DNA of 64,000 bases from Fusarium oxysporum f. sp. lycopersici 4287 (GCF_000149955.1 NC_030991.1:690865-754864); one strand, 5' to 3'; shown: positions 1-11,503, numbered from the stretch's first letter. Numbers and translations are program-made. Notes: a model not told the origin generated them from the sequence alone.

Positions 1-1207
1 GAAGTATGGTATCCAATCAGAGGATATCTGGAACTTTGATGAGACTGGCTTTATGATGGGTGTTATCTCAAGCGGCATGGTCGTCACAGGTTCAGAAAGG
101 CTTGGAAGACCAAAATCAGTGCAGCCTGGGAATCGTGAATGGATTACAGTCATTCAAGCGATTAATGCGGAAGGCTGGGCGATCGAGCCGTTTATCATTG
201 GAGCGGGCCAATATCACCTTGCCAACGGGCATGAAGAACCTACCCTCCCAAACGGCTGGGTTATTGCAACGAGCCAAAATGGCTGGACAAATAATGAACT
301 AGGTCTTGAGTGGCTAAAGCACTTCAACCAATGCACAACTGACCGATCAGTTGGTTCTTATCGTCTTCTGATCCTTGATGGCCACGAAAGTCACCACTCC
401 GTCGCTTTTGAGAAATATTGCCAGGAGAATAATATCATCACGCTCTGTATTCCGGCTCATGCGTCTCATCTACTTCAGCCTCTTGATATCGGGTGCTTTG
501 GGCCACTAAAGAAGGCATATGGTTGAGAAATAGAGCATCTGATCAGATGCTCTATAACCTATATTTCGAAGACCGAGTTCTTTCCCGCCTTCCACGCCGC
601 CTTCCAAGCCACTATAACCGAAAAAAATATGAAAGGGGGTTTTAGAGGAGCTGGGCTTGCTCCTTTTAACCCGGAAAGCGTGATCTCAAAGCTTGATATG
701 AAGCTGCGGACTCCAACGCCTTCCGAGGAGGTTGCTGAACCTTTAACCCCATGGGTTTCAAAGACCCCAAAGACAGTTCTTGAGGTCCAATCTCAATCTG
801 CCTACTTACAGAAACGAATCAGAAGACATCATAGCAGCTCTCCAGAGTCACTTATTCAAGCTGTGAAGTGTTTTGAGAAGGGAACAAGCACAGTCATGCA
901 TAAGCTAGCCTTAGTAGAGGCTAGGATGAATGACCTTGAACAAGCAAACAAGATACTTAGTCGACGCCAAAGGGCAAAAAGAACCCGATTACAGAAAGGA
1001 GGGGTGATGACTGCAGGGGAATCAAGGCAAGTAGTTGATCAGATGGATGTAGATGCGCAGGTAGTGGCCGAATCGTCGAGAAGTAGTGGTCAAGAAAGGT
1101 CGGCGCGACCGGGCGTTCGGCGCTGTGGTGTATGCGGAAAGGCTGGGCATAATGCCAGGACCTGTCAGGTAGTGATTGAGACGTCTAGAGGAGAGTATAG
1201 CGAGTAG
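1..1207 (+). pseudogene. Fot1/pogo-like transposase, 5'-truncated by window edge, one nonsense codon
   Basis: The reading frame enters at base 2 inside a DDE_1 (Tc1/mariner, pogo/Fot1 group) transposase. Visible catalytic aspartates are in NFDETGF (near the start), LILDGHESHHS and LQPLDIGCF. The frame is stopped by TGA at 524-526 and then stays open to 1207. The related copy at 11861-13517 has CGA at that point, so the stop is a C-to-T transition. The C-terminus carries a CCHC zinc knuckle (CGVCGKAGHNARTC), probably a nucleic-acid-binding tail. The N-terminal helix-turn-helix region lies outside the window. With one stop and no second piece this copy should be inactive in its own right, but its product could be supplied by other copies. 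Confidence 0.88.
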
Positions 1208-1255
1208 TTTTAATTAATTAGATAGTTTGTGGTGTTTTTATTTTAATTTTTACCT

Positions 1256-1314
1256 TAAGGGTATACAAGAAGTGGTCCACTTACTTGGATGGCCCACTTG
1301 CTTATCATACACGT
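1256..1314 (+). repeat. Right terminal inverted repeat of the Fot1/pogo-like element
   Basis: The end of the element reads inward as ACGTGTATGATAAGCAAGTG, which matches with substitutions the left end of the copy at 11780. It is followed by a TA dinucleotide (1315-1316), the expected target duplication. As in the other copy, this right end holds two tandem versions of a CCACTTGCTT-like motif. Confidence 0.75.
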
Positions 1315-1316
1315 TA

Positions 1317-1671
1317 GTTTATTTATAATATATTAATAAGATTAATATAAAACTTAAAAGCTTATAAAATTTAACTTTAAAATTATAATAAAATGATTTT
1401 TTAAAAAGAATTATTATATATATAAATAATTATTAAATTTACTTATAGGCTTTAATTTTAATATTTTTAAGTAAGTAGGGGTAGCCTATATAAAGTACTT
1501 AATTAAGAGTTTATATAAACTGCTATAAAGAGATATAGTAGCTAGATTTATATAAGTAATTATAGTAAAATAAAAAGTAAATATAAGTTAGCTAAAAAGT
1601 AAATAAAAAAGTATACATAAAGAAGCTAAAGTTATTATAAAAAGAGCTTAAGGTTAAGATAAAGTTAGTAT
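1317..1671. other. AT-rich gene-less DNA
   Basis: This is about 350 bases of strongly AT-rich sequence full of TATA/TTAA words, with no open frame. Such blocks are typical of old transposon DNA depleted of C:G pairs by repeat-induced point mutation. No feature can be identified in it. Confidence 0.6.
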
Positions 1672-1912
1672 TGTCACGGGTCAGGCTCGGGAATACAGGT
1701 GAACAGGGAACGCTTTAGGCGGATAGGTTCTATTGCTACGGATAGGCACTGCCGGCAGGTCAGGCTCTATTGACAAGACGTAGCTCGAGGAGCTACGTTC
1801 GGGAGCTATCTGGCGGTCGGTCAAGATCTTCTGCGATAACGTATCGCCACGTGACTGAGATCCACTTGGCCTATCGGTCTAGGGTAACCTGGTCTGGTCT
1901 TACGCTGTGACA
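1672..1912 (-). repeat. 3' LTR of the gypsy element
   Basis: 241 bp, TGTCAC...GTGACA, matching 7168-7408 with no difference seen. It holds a palindrome (ACGTAGCT, short CGAGG loop, AGCTACGT). It is the downstream LTR relative to the minus-strand genes. Confidence 0.95.
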
Positions 1913-1914
1913 GT

Positions 1915-1926
1915 ATCCCCCTCTCT
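1915..1926 (-). promoter_or_regulatory. Polypurine tract of the gypsy element
   Basis: On the minus strand, a purine run AGAGAGGGGGA ends two bases before the 3' LTR. This is the expected place and composition for the plus-strand DNA primer. Confidence 0.75.
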
Positions 1927-1969
1927 AGCATCGAGCTCTGTCGAGATGGGCACTCCGTGGTCTCATCCA

Positions 1970-4900
1970 TCAGGCCCTTTTCTGCGGTCCCGGCTTATCG
2001 GGATACCTCCTGTGGAAGTTGGCTACGACCTCAGCAGCGTTATCCACGTAGTCGGCAGGGACTTCAGTTGGGTCGGTGTATCCTGCCCATTTCACTATGT
2101 ACTTCAGTCTGGGGCGGCCTCCACGGCCGCGGCGATCCCAACGGGAATCGAGGATATCTTCCACTTCCCACTCTTCCACTCCTTCGACCTCGATAGGCGG
2201 CGGCGGGTCTGGGTTCTGGCCTGGCAAGGGGTTGGTGGCGGCGGGTCTGAGCAGGTTCGTGTGAAACACCGGGTGTATCTTCATGCTCGCAGGCAGATCT
2301 AACCGGTAGGTATATGGGGAGATGACCTTTGTGATCTTAAGGGGACCGATGTTCTTCCAGTCTAGCTTCTTCTGTGGCCTCAAGGTCTTGATATTCCGGG
2401 CATCGAGCCAGACATAGTCGCCTTCTCGATAGCATCTGGCGGGTCTTCTATGACGGTTCGCCTGGTCTTCGTAACGGGCTTGTGCGGCTATGCTCTCGGA
2501 GCGTAAGTACTCTAGTATCTCGTTCATCGTCTGTGCGAACTGTTCCGCATCTCTCGTGGCAGGGGTCCTCTGACTGTGATAGTAGGCTCAAAGCCCATCC
2601 GGGGGTTAAATCCATAGTTCGCGAAGAACGGGGATATCCTAGTGGTCTCAGACTTTAATGAGTTCGCTGCGAACTCGGCCAGGGGGAGCCATCGGCTCCA
2701 GTCGTCTTGCAGGTATGACACATAGGTTCTCAGGTACTGCTCTAGTATGGCATTTAGCCGCTCGGTCTGTCCATCGGTTTCGGGGTGATATGCGGTTGAT
2801 AGAAGGGCGTTGATGGATAGCTGTTGGTTAAGCTTCTTCCAGAATTCAGCCACAAACTGAGGTCCTCGATCAGATACTATAGTCTGTGGAAGGCCATGTA
2901 GCTTCCACACTTCCTTTAGGTAATATCGGGCGGTATCTTCGGCATCACAGGTTCCCTTGCAGGCTATAATATGTCTCATCTTCGTAAGTCGGCAGGCTAT
3001 GATCAGGATAGCATCGTTCCCTTCGCTAGGTGGCAGGTGGGTTATAAAGTCCATTGATAGGTGCTGCCAAGCTCGCTCTGGCACGGGCAGGGGCTTTAGG
3101 ACTCCTTGTCTTGCATCTCGGGCGGGATTCGATCTTCGGCAGGTGTGACAATTCTTAACCCATCGTTCTACATAAGATAGCATTCCAGGCCAGTAGTAGT
3201 CGCGTGAGAGTAGGTCATAAGTGCGGGCGCGGCCTGGGTGGCCTGCTATGGGGTGTTCGTGACTTGCTTTCAGCAGGGCAGCCTTCAGGGGGTTGTGGTC
3301 TGGAATATAAACGCGGTCTCGATAGAGTAGTCGGCCTTGTACGATAGTGCACTCGGCCAGGGTGATCTTCGGGTGGCGCTGGGCGCCTTCTCTTACGGCC
3401 TGCAGTATTGACTGTAGGTCGTCGTCGGTCTGGTAACCCTCTTCTAATAGGCGGTCGATATCCCCCGGCAAGTCTATGGAAGGACTTGGTTCTGCTGGGG
3501 CTGCAGGTATTTGTAGGTGCGGCTGGCGTATACGGGCCCTCTGAACCTTCAAGGGTGGAAGCTGCCAATTCTCTTTCTTTAGGATTACCTGGCTCTGATG
3601 CGCCAGGCGCTCATCCCCCTCCTGAGGCAGGTCTTCTGACCTCCTGGTCAGAGCATCGGGCTTAACTCCTTGCTTTCCGGGTCGATAGCTAATTTGAAAA
3701 TTAAAACGAGATAGGAACTCGGACCAACGGGCTTGTCTTCGGTTCAGTAGCTTCGTTGTCGTAAAGTACTCTAGGTTCTTGTGGTCTGTGATCACCTTGA
3801 TCGGCGAGGGTGCGCCCTCTAGTTCGGGTCTCCATTCCTCAAAACAGCGGATAATTGCCATCAGTTCCTTATCATATATCTCGTAGTTACACTCGGTGGC
3901 TGTGTGTTTCTTTGAGAAGAAGGCTACCGGGTGTAGCCTTCCTTCGTCGTCATATTGCGATAGCACTCCCGCCGAGACGTAGTCAGAGGCATCGGTCTCA
4001 AGGATTACATCTCTGGTCCAGTCAAACGGGCGTAGGATCGGGGCTGTTGTAAAGGCTTCCTTCAGCTTTAGGAAAGCTTTCTCGCAGGCATCATCCCATA
4101 CGAAGGGCACGTCCTTCTTCGTCAGTCTGTTCAAGGGTGCCGTGAGCTTTGAGAAGTCACGGATGAACCTCCTATAGAAGTTCCCGAAGCCGATAAAGGC
4201 TTGCACATCTGTCAGGCAGGTCGGTGTCTTCCAGTTCTTGACCGTCTCGACTTTCAAAGGGTCCATTCTAATCCCTTCCTGGCCCACGATTAGGCCTAGG
4301 AACTTCGTCTCCTTAACTAGGAATTCGCATTTAGCAGGATTGGCATAGAGCCCTGCGGCTCGGAGCTTCTGGAGCACCAGCTTAAGGTGCTCTATATGTT
4401 CCTCTCGGGTTCGGCTGTATATCAGGATATCATCTAGGTAGGCTGTACAGAATATATCTAGGTGTTCTCTTAGGGCGTCGTTGATATAACGTTGGAAGGT
4501 TGCAGGGGCTCCTGTTAGTCCGAAGGGCATGACTAGGGATTCGTATAATCCAAAGCGTGTTCGGAAGGCTGTGAGATATTCTTCGCCCTTCCTTATTCGG
4601 AGGTTATTAAAGGCAGATACGATGTCTATACGGGAGAAGTACTTCATGCCGGATAGGTTGTTTAGGGACTCTTTGATCAGGGGCAGCGGGTAGCGGTCCT
4701 TGACTGTGATGTTGTTTAGGGCTCTGTAGTCCACGCAGAATCGAAGTCCGCCGCCGGGTTTCTTTACAAAAAGTACTGGCGACGCGACAGGCGAAGAGCT
4801 AGGTCGGATAAATCCCTTGCGTAGGTTCTCCCTAAGCCACTCTCGTAGGGCTCTCAGCTCCTCACGAGACATTCCATATAGTGGCCCAAAGGGTAGCTTC

Positions 4901-5763
4901 CCTCCAGGTACCAGTTCGATGTGGTGGTCTCCGGATCGGTGCGGGGGTAGCTTCTCGGCTTCCTTAGGCGAGAAGACGTCTTGGAATTCTTGTAATTCCT
5001 CGGGCAACTGGAAATCTTCGGTCTTATCCTGTAGTCCTCGGTCAATCTGTTCGAGTGTGATGGTGTAGAAGCGGCAGCTTGGTCTCTGGCTGTATAATCG
5101 GACAGCCTTTAGGGATATAGGGAGGATATCCTTCTTCCTTAGGTTCTTAGGGATGCTCTGTTCTAGTTGGCGGAGGAATTTCTTTGGGATGGTCTGTAGG
5201 GCTTTGATTTTTGTAGGTTTAGCTGGCGTATTACAGAACTTCTGGCAGTATGGGCTATTAAAGGTGAAGGTGTGGGTTGCGAAGCCCACCTGGGGGTCAT
5301 GCTGTTTTAGCCAGGGCATCCCTAGGACTATGGGATAGCTGGCTAGCCGGGTGACGTAGAATAGCATACTCTTCTGGAAATGGTCTGCGATCCGGAGTCC
5401 GGCACGGACATAGTGGGTAATCTGCCCACTCTCGGCGGGTCGGCCGTCGAAGACCTCTATCTCGAATGGTCTCTTTAGGGGGTAAAGCTGTAAGTTCTGG
5501 GACTTTGCCCAGCTTTCATCGATAAATCCTTTCCCTTCCGCCCCGCTGTCGGTCATGGCGTAGGAGGGTATAGGGTCTTTCCCAGTCGGTATTAGGTTAG
5601 CTGGTAGAATCATCAGGTTAGAACGTTGGTTCCCTTCGTCTTCGATAGGGATCCCATGGACGGCGGCAGTAGATAGTCTGATCTTCAGTGCGGGTATTGG
5701 AGAGGCGAGAGCCTGTCGCCGACTTAGGACAGGCTTGCCCCGTTTTCCTGATGGATTTGCGAG
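1970..5763 (-). pseudogene. Pol polyprotein of the gypsy chromovirus, single-base frameshift
   Basis: Pol is open in the -1 frame from about 5763 and overlaps gag. Domains in order: aspartic protease ([11 protein letters not shown]), reverse transcriptase ([15 protein letters not shown]), RNase H ([14 protein letters not shown]), integrase zinc domain with His-His-Cys-Cys (HPIAGHPG...CHTCRRS), integrase catalytic core ([26 protein letters not shown] for D, D and E), and a C-terminal chromodomain ([10 protein letters not shown]...YIVKWAGY). The frame breaks near a G-run at 2562-2565, where one base appears missing. The last about 190 residues continue in another frame, 2527-1970. No other stop was seen, so a sequencing error is possible. 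Confidence 0.9.
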
Positions 5764-7133
5764 TTACGGGAGTCAGATCGGCTAGAGGTCGGGGACTTAG
5801 GAGACTCCTGACGGCTGGGGTGGCGCGGACTATAGGTGATAGCGGCATGTCGGAACTTGGCTGGGCCGGTATCTGGTTCAGGGCAGTCGCGGATATAGTG
5901 AGTAGATGAGCCACAACGGAAGCATTGGTTGTTTTCCCGACGATAGCTGGGGCGCTGGTAGCGGCGTTGGTTGCTTAGGTCCATAGGGTCGCCTGAGGGC
6001 TGGGCTCTCTCTGGGGGGCTACGGCCCCTTTGAGGTGAGGGAGACTTCCTTTCCTGTCGTGTGGTCTGGATATAGGTAGGTCTAACATAAGCTGTGGTAG
6101 TCGGTTTCCTGGAGATATAGGGTCGGGTCCTCTCGCGGTGTTCTTGCAGGCGGATATCTAGTCCTCGGAAGTGGGATACGAGGGTGTGGTAGCTGTAATC
6201 GGCAGGCGGGTTATGGAGGAGCATTTCTGATAGTTCCTTCGAGACGGCCTTCTCTAGGAAGGGGGCCAGGGCGTCACCTTCTATGCCGCCTTCTAAGGCT
6301 AGGCTCTGGAACTCTGCATGGAAGGAGAAGAAGTCTCTATTGCCTTGTCGAAGGGTGTCTAGCTTTCTTCGTGCAGTTCGGGCTGCATTAGGGTCTCCAT
6401 AGGCACCCTGCAGGATATCTAGGATATCAGTATAGTCAGGTAGGCGGCAAATTCCATGACGAATATACGGCTGTATGAGTTTATAGGCATCATCATTCAG
6501 CCGGCTGTTCACATAGCCCATACGACTGATAGGGGTTGGATAGCGGTCTCGGTTCAGGCTTAGCTTCTCAGTGACGGCGTCACAGAAGCGTCGTAGGTCG
6601 GCGCGGGTTGCTTTAAACTTATCAGGGTCGGGGATTCGTTCTGAAAGCTGGGCGGAGGCGGCAGATTGTGTAGCAGGAGGTGAAGGCGTTTCCATAGTCT
6701 CAGCTATTTGTGCCTTAGCATCAGGGTCAGATGTGACGGGTGTCAGGGTTGCTACAGTAGGGAGTCGGGCGGCCACGGCTTGACGGGCTTCCTCTTGAGC
6801 CTTATAGGCCTTGCCCTGGGCTATCTCTAGTTCCTTCTCCTTCTTATCCAGTCGGTCCTCTATCCATGACTTCTGCATCATCGCTGCGGACTTCTCGACT
6901 TGCATTGTCTGTATTATATTCTGGAGGTTTAGAATTTCCTCCTGCTGGGCTTCGACTTGGACTTGAAGCTCTATAAGCTTCCGATCAGTAGCGGTTTGAC
7001 CTTCTTCTTGCGCTGCCATCCAGGCATAGGCTTCACTTAGGTACTGATACCATCTATCGGGGTCTTTCGCGTATTGCGCCTCATATTCGGCGCGGTTCCC
7101 TGGGATAGCCGGGGGAATCGGGTGGGTAGGCAT
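5724..7133 (-). CDS. Gag of the gypsy chromovirus
   Basis: The 469-aa capsid/nucleocapsid protein starts with ATG 35 bases downstream of the 5' LTR. A coiled-coil-like stretch lies around residues 50-115. The retrotransposon Gag core lies around 165-320 and includes a pattern ending in [20 protein letters not shown] zinc knuckle ([14 protein letters not shown]) lies near 405-418. It should form the cytoplasmic particle that packages element RNA. Its 3' end overlaps pol by about 40 nt, with pol in the -1 frame, the usual arrangement for making Gag-Pol by -1 frameshifting. No interruption was seen. Confidence 0.93.
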   Translation of the reverse strand: MPTHPIPPAIPGNRAEYEAQYAKDPDRWYQYLSEAYAWMAAQEEGQTATDRKLIELQVQVEAQQEEILNLQNIIQTMQVEKSAAMMQKSWIEDRLDKKEKELEIAQGKAYKAQEEARQAVAARLPTVATLTPVTSDPDAKAQIAETMETPSPPATQSAASAQLSERIPDPDKFKATRADLRRFCDAVTEKLSLNRDRYPTPISRMGYVNSRLNDDAYKLIQPYIRHGICRLPDYTDILDILQGAYGDPNAARTARRKLDTLRQGNRDFFSFHAEFQSLALEGGIEGDALAPFLEKAVSKELSEMLLHNPPADYSYHTLVSHFRGLDIRLQEHRERTRPYISRKPTTTAYVRPTYIQTTRQERKSPSPQRGRSPPERAQPSGDPMDLSNQRRYQRPSYRRENNQCFRCGSSTHYIRDCPEPDTGPAKFRHAAITYSPRHPSRQESPKSPTSSRSDSRNSQIHQENGASLS

Positions 7134-7149
7134 TGCGTTCAGCGTCCAA

Positions 7150-7167
7150 AGGGGAGGAGCTACGTAG
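7150..7167 (-). promoter_or_regulatory. Candidate primer binding site, possibly self-priming
   Basis: The sequence just inside the 5' LTR reads CTACGTAGCTCCTCCCC on the minus strand. It does not look like the complement of a tRNA 3' end, which should start with TGG. It contains ACGTAGCTC, whose exact complement GAGCTACGT lies in the LTR (minus strand 7282-7274). In Tf1/sushi-type chromoviruses the RNA 5' end folds back onto the primer site, so self-priming is a reasonable inference here. Confidence 0.45.
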
Positions 7168-7408
7168 TGTCACGGGTCAGGCTCGGGAATACAGGTGAAC
7201 AGGGAACGCTTTAGGCGGATAGGTTCTATTGCTACGGATAGGCACTGCCGGCAGGTCAGGCTCTATTGACAAGACGTAGCTCGAGGAGCTACGTTCGGGA
7301 GCTATCTGGCGGTCGGTCAAGATCTTCTGCGATAACGTATCGCCACGTGACTGAGATCCACTTGGCCTATCGGTCTAGGGTAACCTGGTCTGGTCTTACG
7401 CTGTGACA
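7168..7408 (-). repeat. 5' LTR of the gypsy element
   Basis: This is the LTR upstream of gag on the minus strand and should carry the promoter. It is identical to the LTR at 1672-1912. The palindrome lies near 7274-7294. Confidence 0.95.
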
Positions 7409-8975
7409 AGTATTTACTATTTAAAGCTATTTTTACTTAAGAATTTTCTTTTAATTAAAATATAGCTATAAAGAGAGATAAAAATATATAAAAATAAAAA
7501 AAAAATAAGAAACAATAACAAAAAGTAAAAATACAGTAAGTAAAGTATAAGAAATATAGCTAGAAAAAAGAGAGATATAGCTAAAAAAGCTAAAAAGATA
7601 TATAAGAGATATAGCTAGAAAGCTAAAGGGAAAAAGAGGGAAATAAGGCTATTAGCCTATAAGAGGCCTAGGAAGACCTTTTAAATGTATTCCAGGCTAA
7701 TAATTTAAGTAAGTAGGGATAGGGTTGGCGTCTAGGCTTTTTGCAGATGCAATGCAATGGAAGAAGCCAGGTGCGGCTAAGGAGGCCCGAAAAGAAGCTG
7801 AGTAGAGTGGCGGCGTCTGGACTTTGTATGGATGCAACGTGTCACACCGATATTGCTCAACGCGGCAGCATGGTTGGGTGGTCTGGAGGGCCAATACCGT
7901 AATCTCCACCCACGACTACTTTTAACCCCTATTGCCTTCTCTTTTAGATAGGTTGCCTATACTATCTCTGCCATTATAGCCGCCCTTAGTGAAAACCGCC
8001 TAGTATACTGCCAGCCTAAGGTCTCCCTTAAGGTTATTAATCTTAAGTCTAGCTATAATTGCTCTAACTAGTTATAGCTTCTTAACTGCCTTATTAAGAA
8101 ATATAACTTCTAGATACCCTTAAAGGTAAAGGGAAGGCTATAGGGTTCCTATATCCTCCTTAGTAATAAGGAGTAATTATATAGAGTTAGCTCTGCTTTA
8201 CTAACTTTATCTTTTTCCTCTGCTAGCAACCTTATTTTAGAACTATATACTTTACTAATAAGACTCTATATTACTATTTATAAATAGGTTAATAGTATTA
8301 AGCTAGGTGTCTTAATATATAATTAGGTTTAATAAAGTAGCTTTTTTATTTTAGCCCTCTAGCTAGGTAATAATATTATCCCTTAGGGCTAATATAAAAA
8401 CCAAGTGATTTTTATTCCTACTGCTATTAGCACTATTTTAGTATATATTTTAATACCCCTACTATAATAGTAATACAAAAAGTAGTATATATACTACAGC
8501 TAGAAAGATATAGCACTAATATTAAGTAATAGCTTTTAATATATAAATATTATCTTTAGCTTTAATAATAAATTAAACCTAGAGGCCCTAGCTAGTAGGA
8601 AAATAACTAATATATAGACTATATAACGTTATACCTTTACCTCTATTATAGTTATACTCTAGCTTACACTGCTTATTATATATACTAACATTAAGATAGA
8701 CACTTAGTACCTGCTTACTGTTAGTGGCCTTAGTATAATACACAACCTGGTTATTGCCAGTATACCACAGCATTCCGCAGCCCTCAGTCTGCCTATCGAG
8801 CTGGTGAAAGCCACTATAGATGCCAGGTCTCCTGGGATATTCGCCGGAAAAAAGGTTATATAGATGCTGATAAAACTAGAGGAGAAATATAAGGGCTACA
8901 GGGAGGCGCATAAGTATAAGTTCTTCCCGGGGAAGCTATACCATTAGGAAGAGCAGTTAGAGTTCTAAGGACCCT
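7409..8975. other. AT-rich decayed transposon DNA
   Basis: The first 300 bases are extremely AT-rich. From about 7930 onward there are degraded coding-like stretches interrupted mostly by TAG and TAA. Around 8790-8970 a frame reads through SLPIELVKATIDARSPGIF and then hits TAG/TAA codons where CAG/CAA would fit. I cannot assign the family. The pattern fits an old element mutated by RIP. Confidence 0.5.
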
Positions 8976-9391
8976 TGTTACGACCCCAGCGGTTACGTCA
9001 TGTGTACCCCACAATTTCCACCAATCATACTAGGATCACTTCTCCCAGGAACGATTCTCTTCCATTGGATCACTTGGATCACGACGCTCCAATGTCGGAT
9101 CACCACGGATCACCACGGATCTCCTATGACCCCGCCCTTGGATCACATTCATTCTCTAGTGAGCCACACGGCCACATTTAGTATATAGAACACATTCATT
9201 AGCACCTTCGTAGCACTTAGCTCACCAGCTATCAATAAAACTTCTTTACATTGATCAAGCCTAACACGCATTGAATCTACCATCAAGAGACGTGACACTT
9301 CGTACCGCTCAGCATCACGCCCTACGCCATCTGCCAACAATAAACCTAGCACGGCTTAGTTTATCCACAGTTGGGAACCAACCCGTCACAA
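8976..9391. repeat. Solo LTR (416 bp) with 5-bp target duplication
   Basis: The segment begins TGTTACGACC, ends CCGTCACA, and is flanked by ACCCT at 8971-8975 and ACCCT at 9392-9396. Inside are several GGATCAC motifs around 9031-9145. There is no internal coding sequence. This is the footprint of an LTR retrotransposon removed by LTR-LTR recombination. It is unrelated in sequence to the gypsy and copia LTRs of this window. It sits inside the decayed coding sequence described on both sides. Confidence 0.8.
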
Positions 9392-9396
9392 CCCTG

Positions 9397-9920
9397 CCCA
9401 GAGGAGGCAGCTACTTAAGAAGGCCCAGAAAGAAGAGCTAAATAAAAGGCCCTATAAGATGGGACATAGGGACCATCCAAGCGTGTTTTCTCCGACTAGA
9501 ACAGATATGAGATAATAAACTGTACTCTCCGCAGCTTCTCCTAACAGTCAAGTGATGATTGTGTGTTCATTTGGTTCCTCCTCCTGCATCAATAACTCTT
9601 TTGGCTCAAACACAGTGGTTGGCCTCGCCAAGGATAAGCGCCTGGCGGTCCTCTAGCATTTCTCGCTATATACCGAGCGTTTAGTGCCAGATGTTGGTTG
9701 GATGACAGACGGCGATCCAGGCGCTTCGAGACGCGAAACGATTCAGAAAGCGCTTACCATAGGATGGCTATCGCTTACCGGACGTCGTCGTCTCGAGATT
9801 ACAATTAGACATCGGGTTAACTGAATATGTATAGTGGGGTGACGCATAAAGTCTTCATTACCGCCCTTGAAACTCTCTAAATTCGAACCGGCCGATTGAT
9901 GTACCATTCGTTACTCCAAG
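9397..9920. other. Gene-less stretch upstream of the lectin-like gene
   Basis: The first about 70 bases continue the decayed coding-like sequence that the solo LTR interrupts. The remainder presumably holds the promoter and 5' leader of the next gene. No clear TATA box or other motif stands out. Confidence 0.4.
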
Positions 9921-11503
9921 ATGCGCCATCGTTCAAATTCATCTGATCTTCCTGAAGTCGCCCCAAGCGAGAATTATGGCGCTCTACAAGTCGTTTACGA
10001 TGGGATAGAACATCACCCTGAAACTGCTCACAACACCGCAACTTCCAAAGATGCAAAGCATTGGGAAAAGAGTCATCTCAAAGCTCTCCAATTTGCGTGG
10101 TGGAGACGGCGACTTTGGCTCTTGGTTGCCCTGGGAACTCTTGTGGTCTGCTCTATCGTTGGAGCAATCGTAGCTAGTGTCATGGTATCCAGAGGTCGCG
10201 ACAACTCCACGTAAGTCTCTGGTTCACATCCTTCACAGGTGTCTAGACTCATCTGGTTATAAACAGGGAATCAGAGCTTTCTCCGACTACTTCACCATCT
10301 TCCACCCATACCACGGCAACTTCCACCTTTGCATTCGGGTCTCCTACCATGATTCCTGAATCTCTACCGCCATCGACATGCCTGGGCTCTATGTGTCCTC
10401 AGATGCTAAGTGTTTCTTCTCTAGCAAAAGGTTCGGTCGCCTTTCTCTTTGGACGCGGTGCTGACCAGGCAATTTGGTACCGCCAGGCTGAAGGAGAAAA
10501 ATGGACAACGAAATGGACTAGCCTCGGCGGTGCCTTCGTCAGCTCACCAACGTCCTTGTCAATCCGCGAGGGTAGGATAGATGTCTTTGCGGTCGACCAA
10601 TCCCAAGGGGTCCAGTTCAAATCATTTCAAAACGGAGAATGGCCAGATGAATGGACGACTCTCTATGGTAGCTGCTCCTCGCAGCCCTCGTCGACCACTT
10701 TTGGCATTGACAAGTTGAGCCTTGTTTGTGTCAATGCAGATCATCGCCTTCAACTGAAATATTATAAGGGTCGATGGGGTCCGAGCATCTCGGATTGGGA
10801 GGATCTTGGCAGCGGCTGGCTATCGAGCACTCCCGCTTTAGATTCTGGGTCTCTAGATCAGGTACATATTGTGGCCTATGGTATTGCTGGAGCCAAGATA
10901 AAAAGTCGGCAGGATGTCGATTATTCGATGATCTACAAGCGATACAATACAACAGATTGGCAGGACTGGGAAGGCGGCTGGGGCTCCTTCAAAGGAGATC
11001 CGGCGATTGTTGCCGTGGCTAAAAATCAGGTCGAGTATTTCGGGGTCGACAAGGACGGGGCAATGTGGCACAACGCTTGGCTAGCTGAGAAGGTTGTTTC
11101 ACCAAGCACTCGCCGTGGTACTAAACTTGCAAACCTTCCCCCAGAGTATACCGATCCCGAGAAGCTTGGGGGCAATTTCACATCCGCACCCTTTGCCTTT
11201 GCTACGGGCAACTCTCGGATTGATGTGCTCGCAGTCGGTATAGATGGTCGCCTGAAACATCAGGCAAGAATCGGGAAGACCTGGGCTCAAGATTGGGAGG
11301 ATCTTGGCGGATATTTTGAGAGTGCTCCCCTGGCTTTGACACTCGGTGATTCCACCAACATCACTGTTTTTGGACTTGGACCAAATGGCACCGTATTGCA
11401 TGGGTCATTTTCAAAAGGGGAAAGGCATGCTTGGGGACGAGGGAGTTGGTACACTGATGATAGACAAATGTCTTTAGGTCAGTATAAGCTAAGCGTAGAT
11501 TGA
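9921..11503 (+). CDS. Type II membrane protein with PLL/fucose-lectin-like beta-propeller
   Basis: Two exons, 9921-10210 and 10267-11503, with a 56-nt intron (GTAAGT...ACAG), give 508 aa. Residues 1-60 are a polar cytoplasmic tail ending in the basic motif WWRRR. A single membrane helix spans about 65-89. A Ser/Thr-rich stalk follows (about 97-125). The remainder is built of repeats of the form W..LGG-F-SSP...IDVFAV, as in Photorhabdus lectin (PLL) and fungal fucose-specific lectin propellers. The likely role is an ectodomain that binds glycans at the cell surface or in the secretory route. The ligand cannot be told from sequence. The frame is intact and both splice sites are canonical. Confidence 0.85.

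Larger units (their letters stand above)
1672..7408 (-). mobile_element. Ty3/gypsy chromovirus LTR retrotransposon, near intact
   Basis: The 5737-bp element is read on the minus strand. Its two 241-bp LTRs (1672-1912 and 7168-7408) appear identical base for base and begin TGTCAC and end GTGACA. The flanks are AGTAT at 1667-1671 and AGTAT at 7409-7413, a perfect 5-bp target duplication. Order in the element is LTR, gag, protease, RT, RNase H, integrase, chromodomain, LTR. A chromodomain at the integrase C-terminus identifies a chromovirus, a group that targets modified chromatin. Identical LTRs imply recent insertion. The only break seen is a one-base frameshift in pol. Confidence 0.95.

Noticed and set aside
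3215..3568. 117-codon Pro/Arg-rich frame inside pol
   Set aside because: It overlaps the gypsy pol coding sequence in another frame and has no independent motif.
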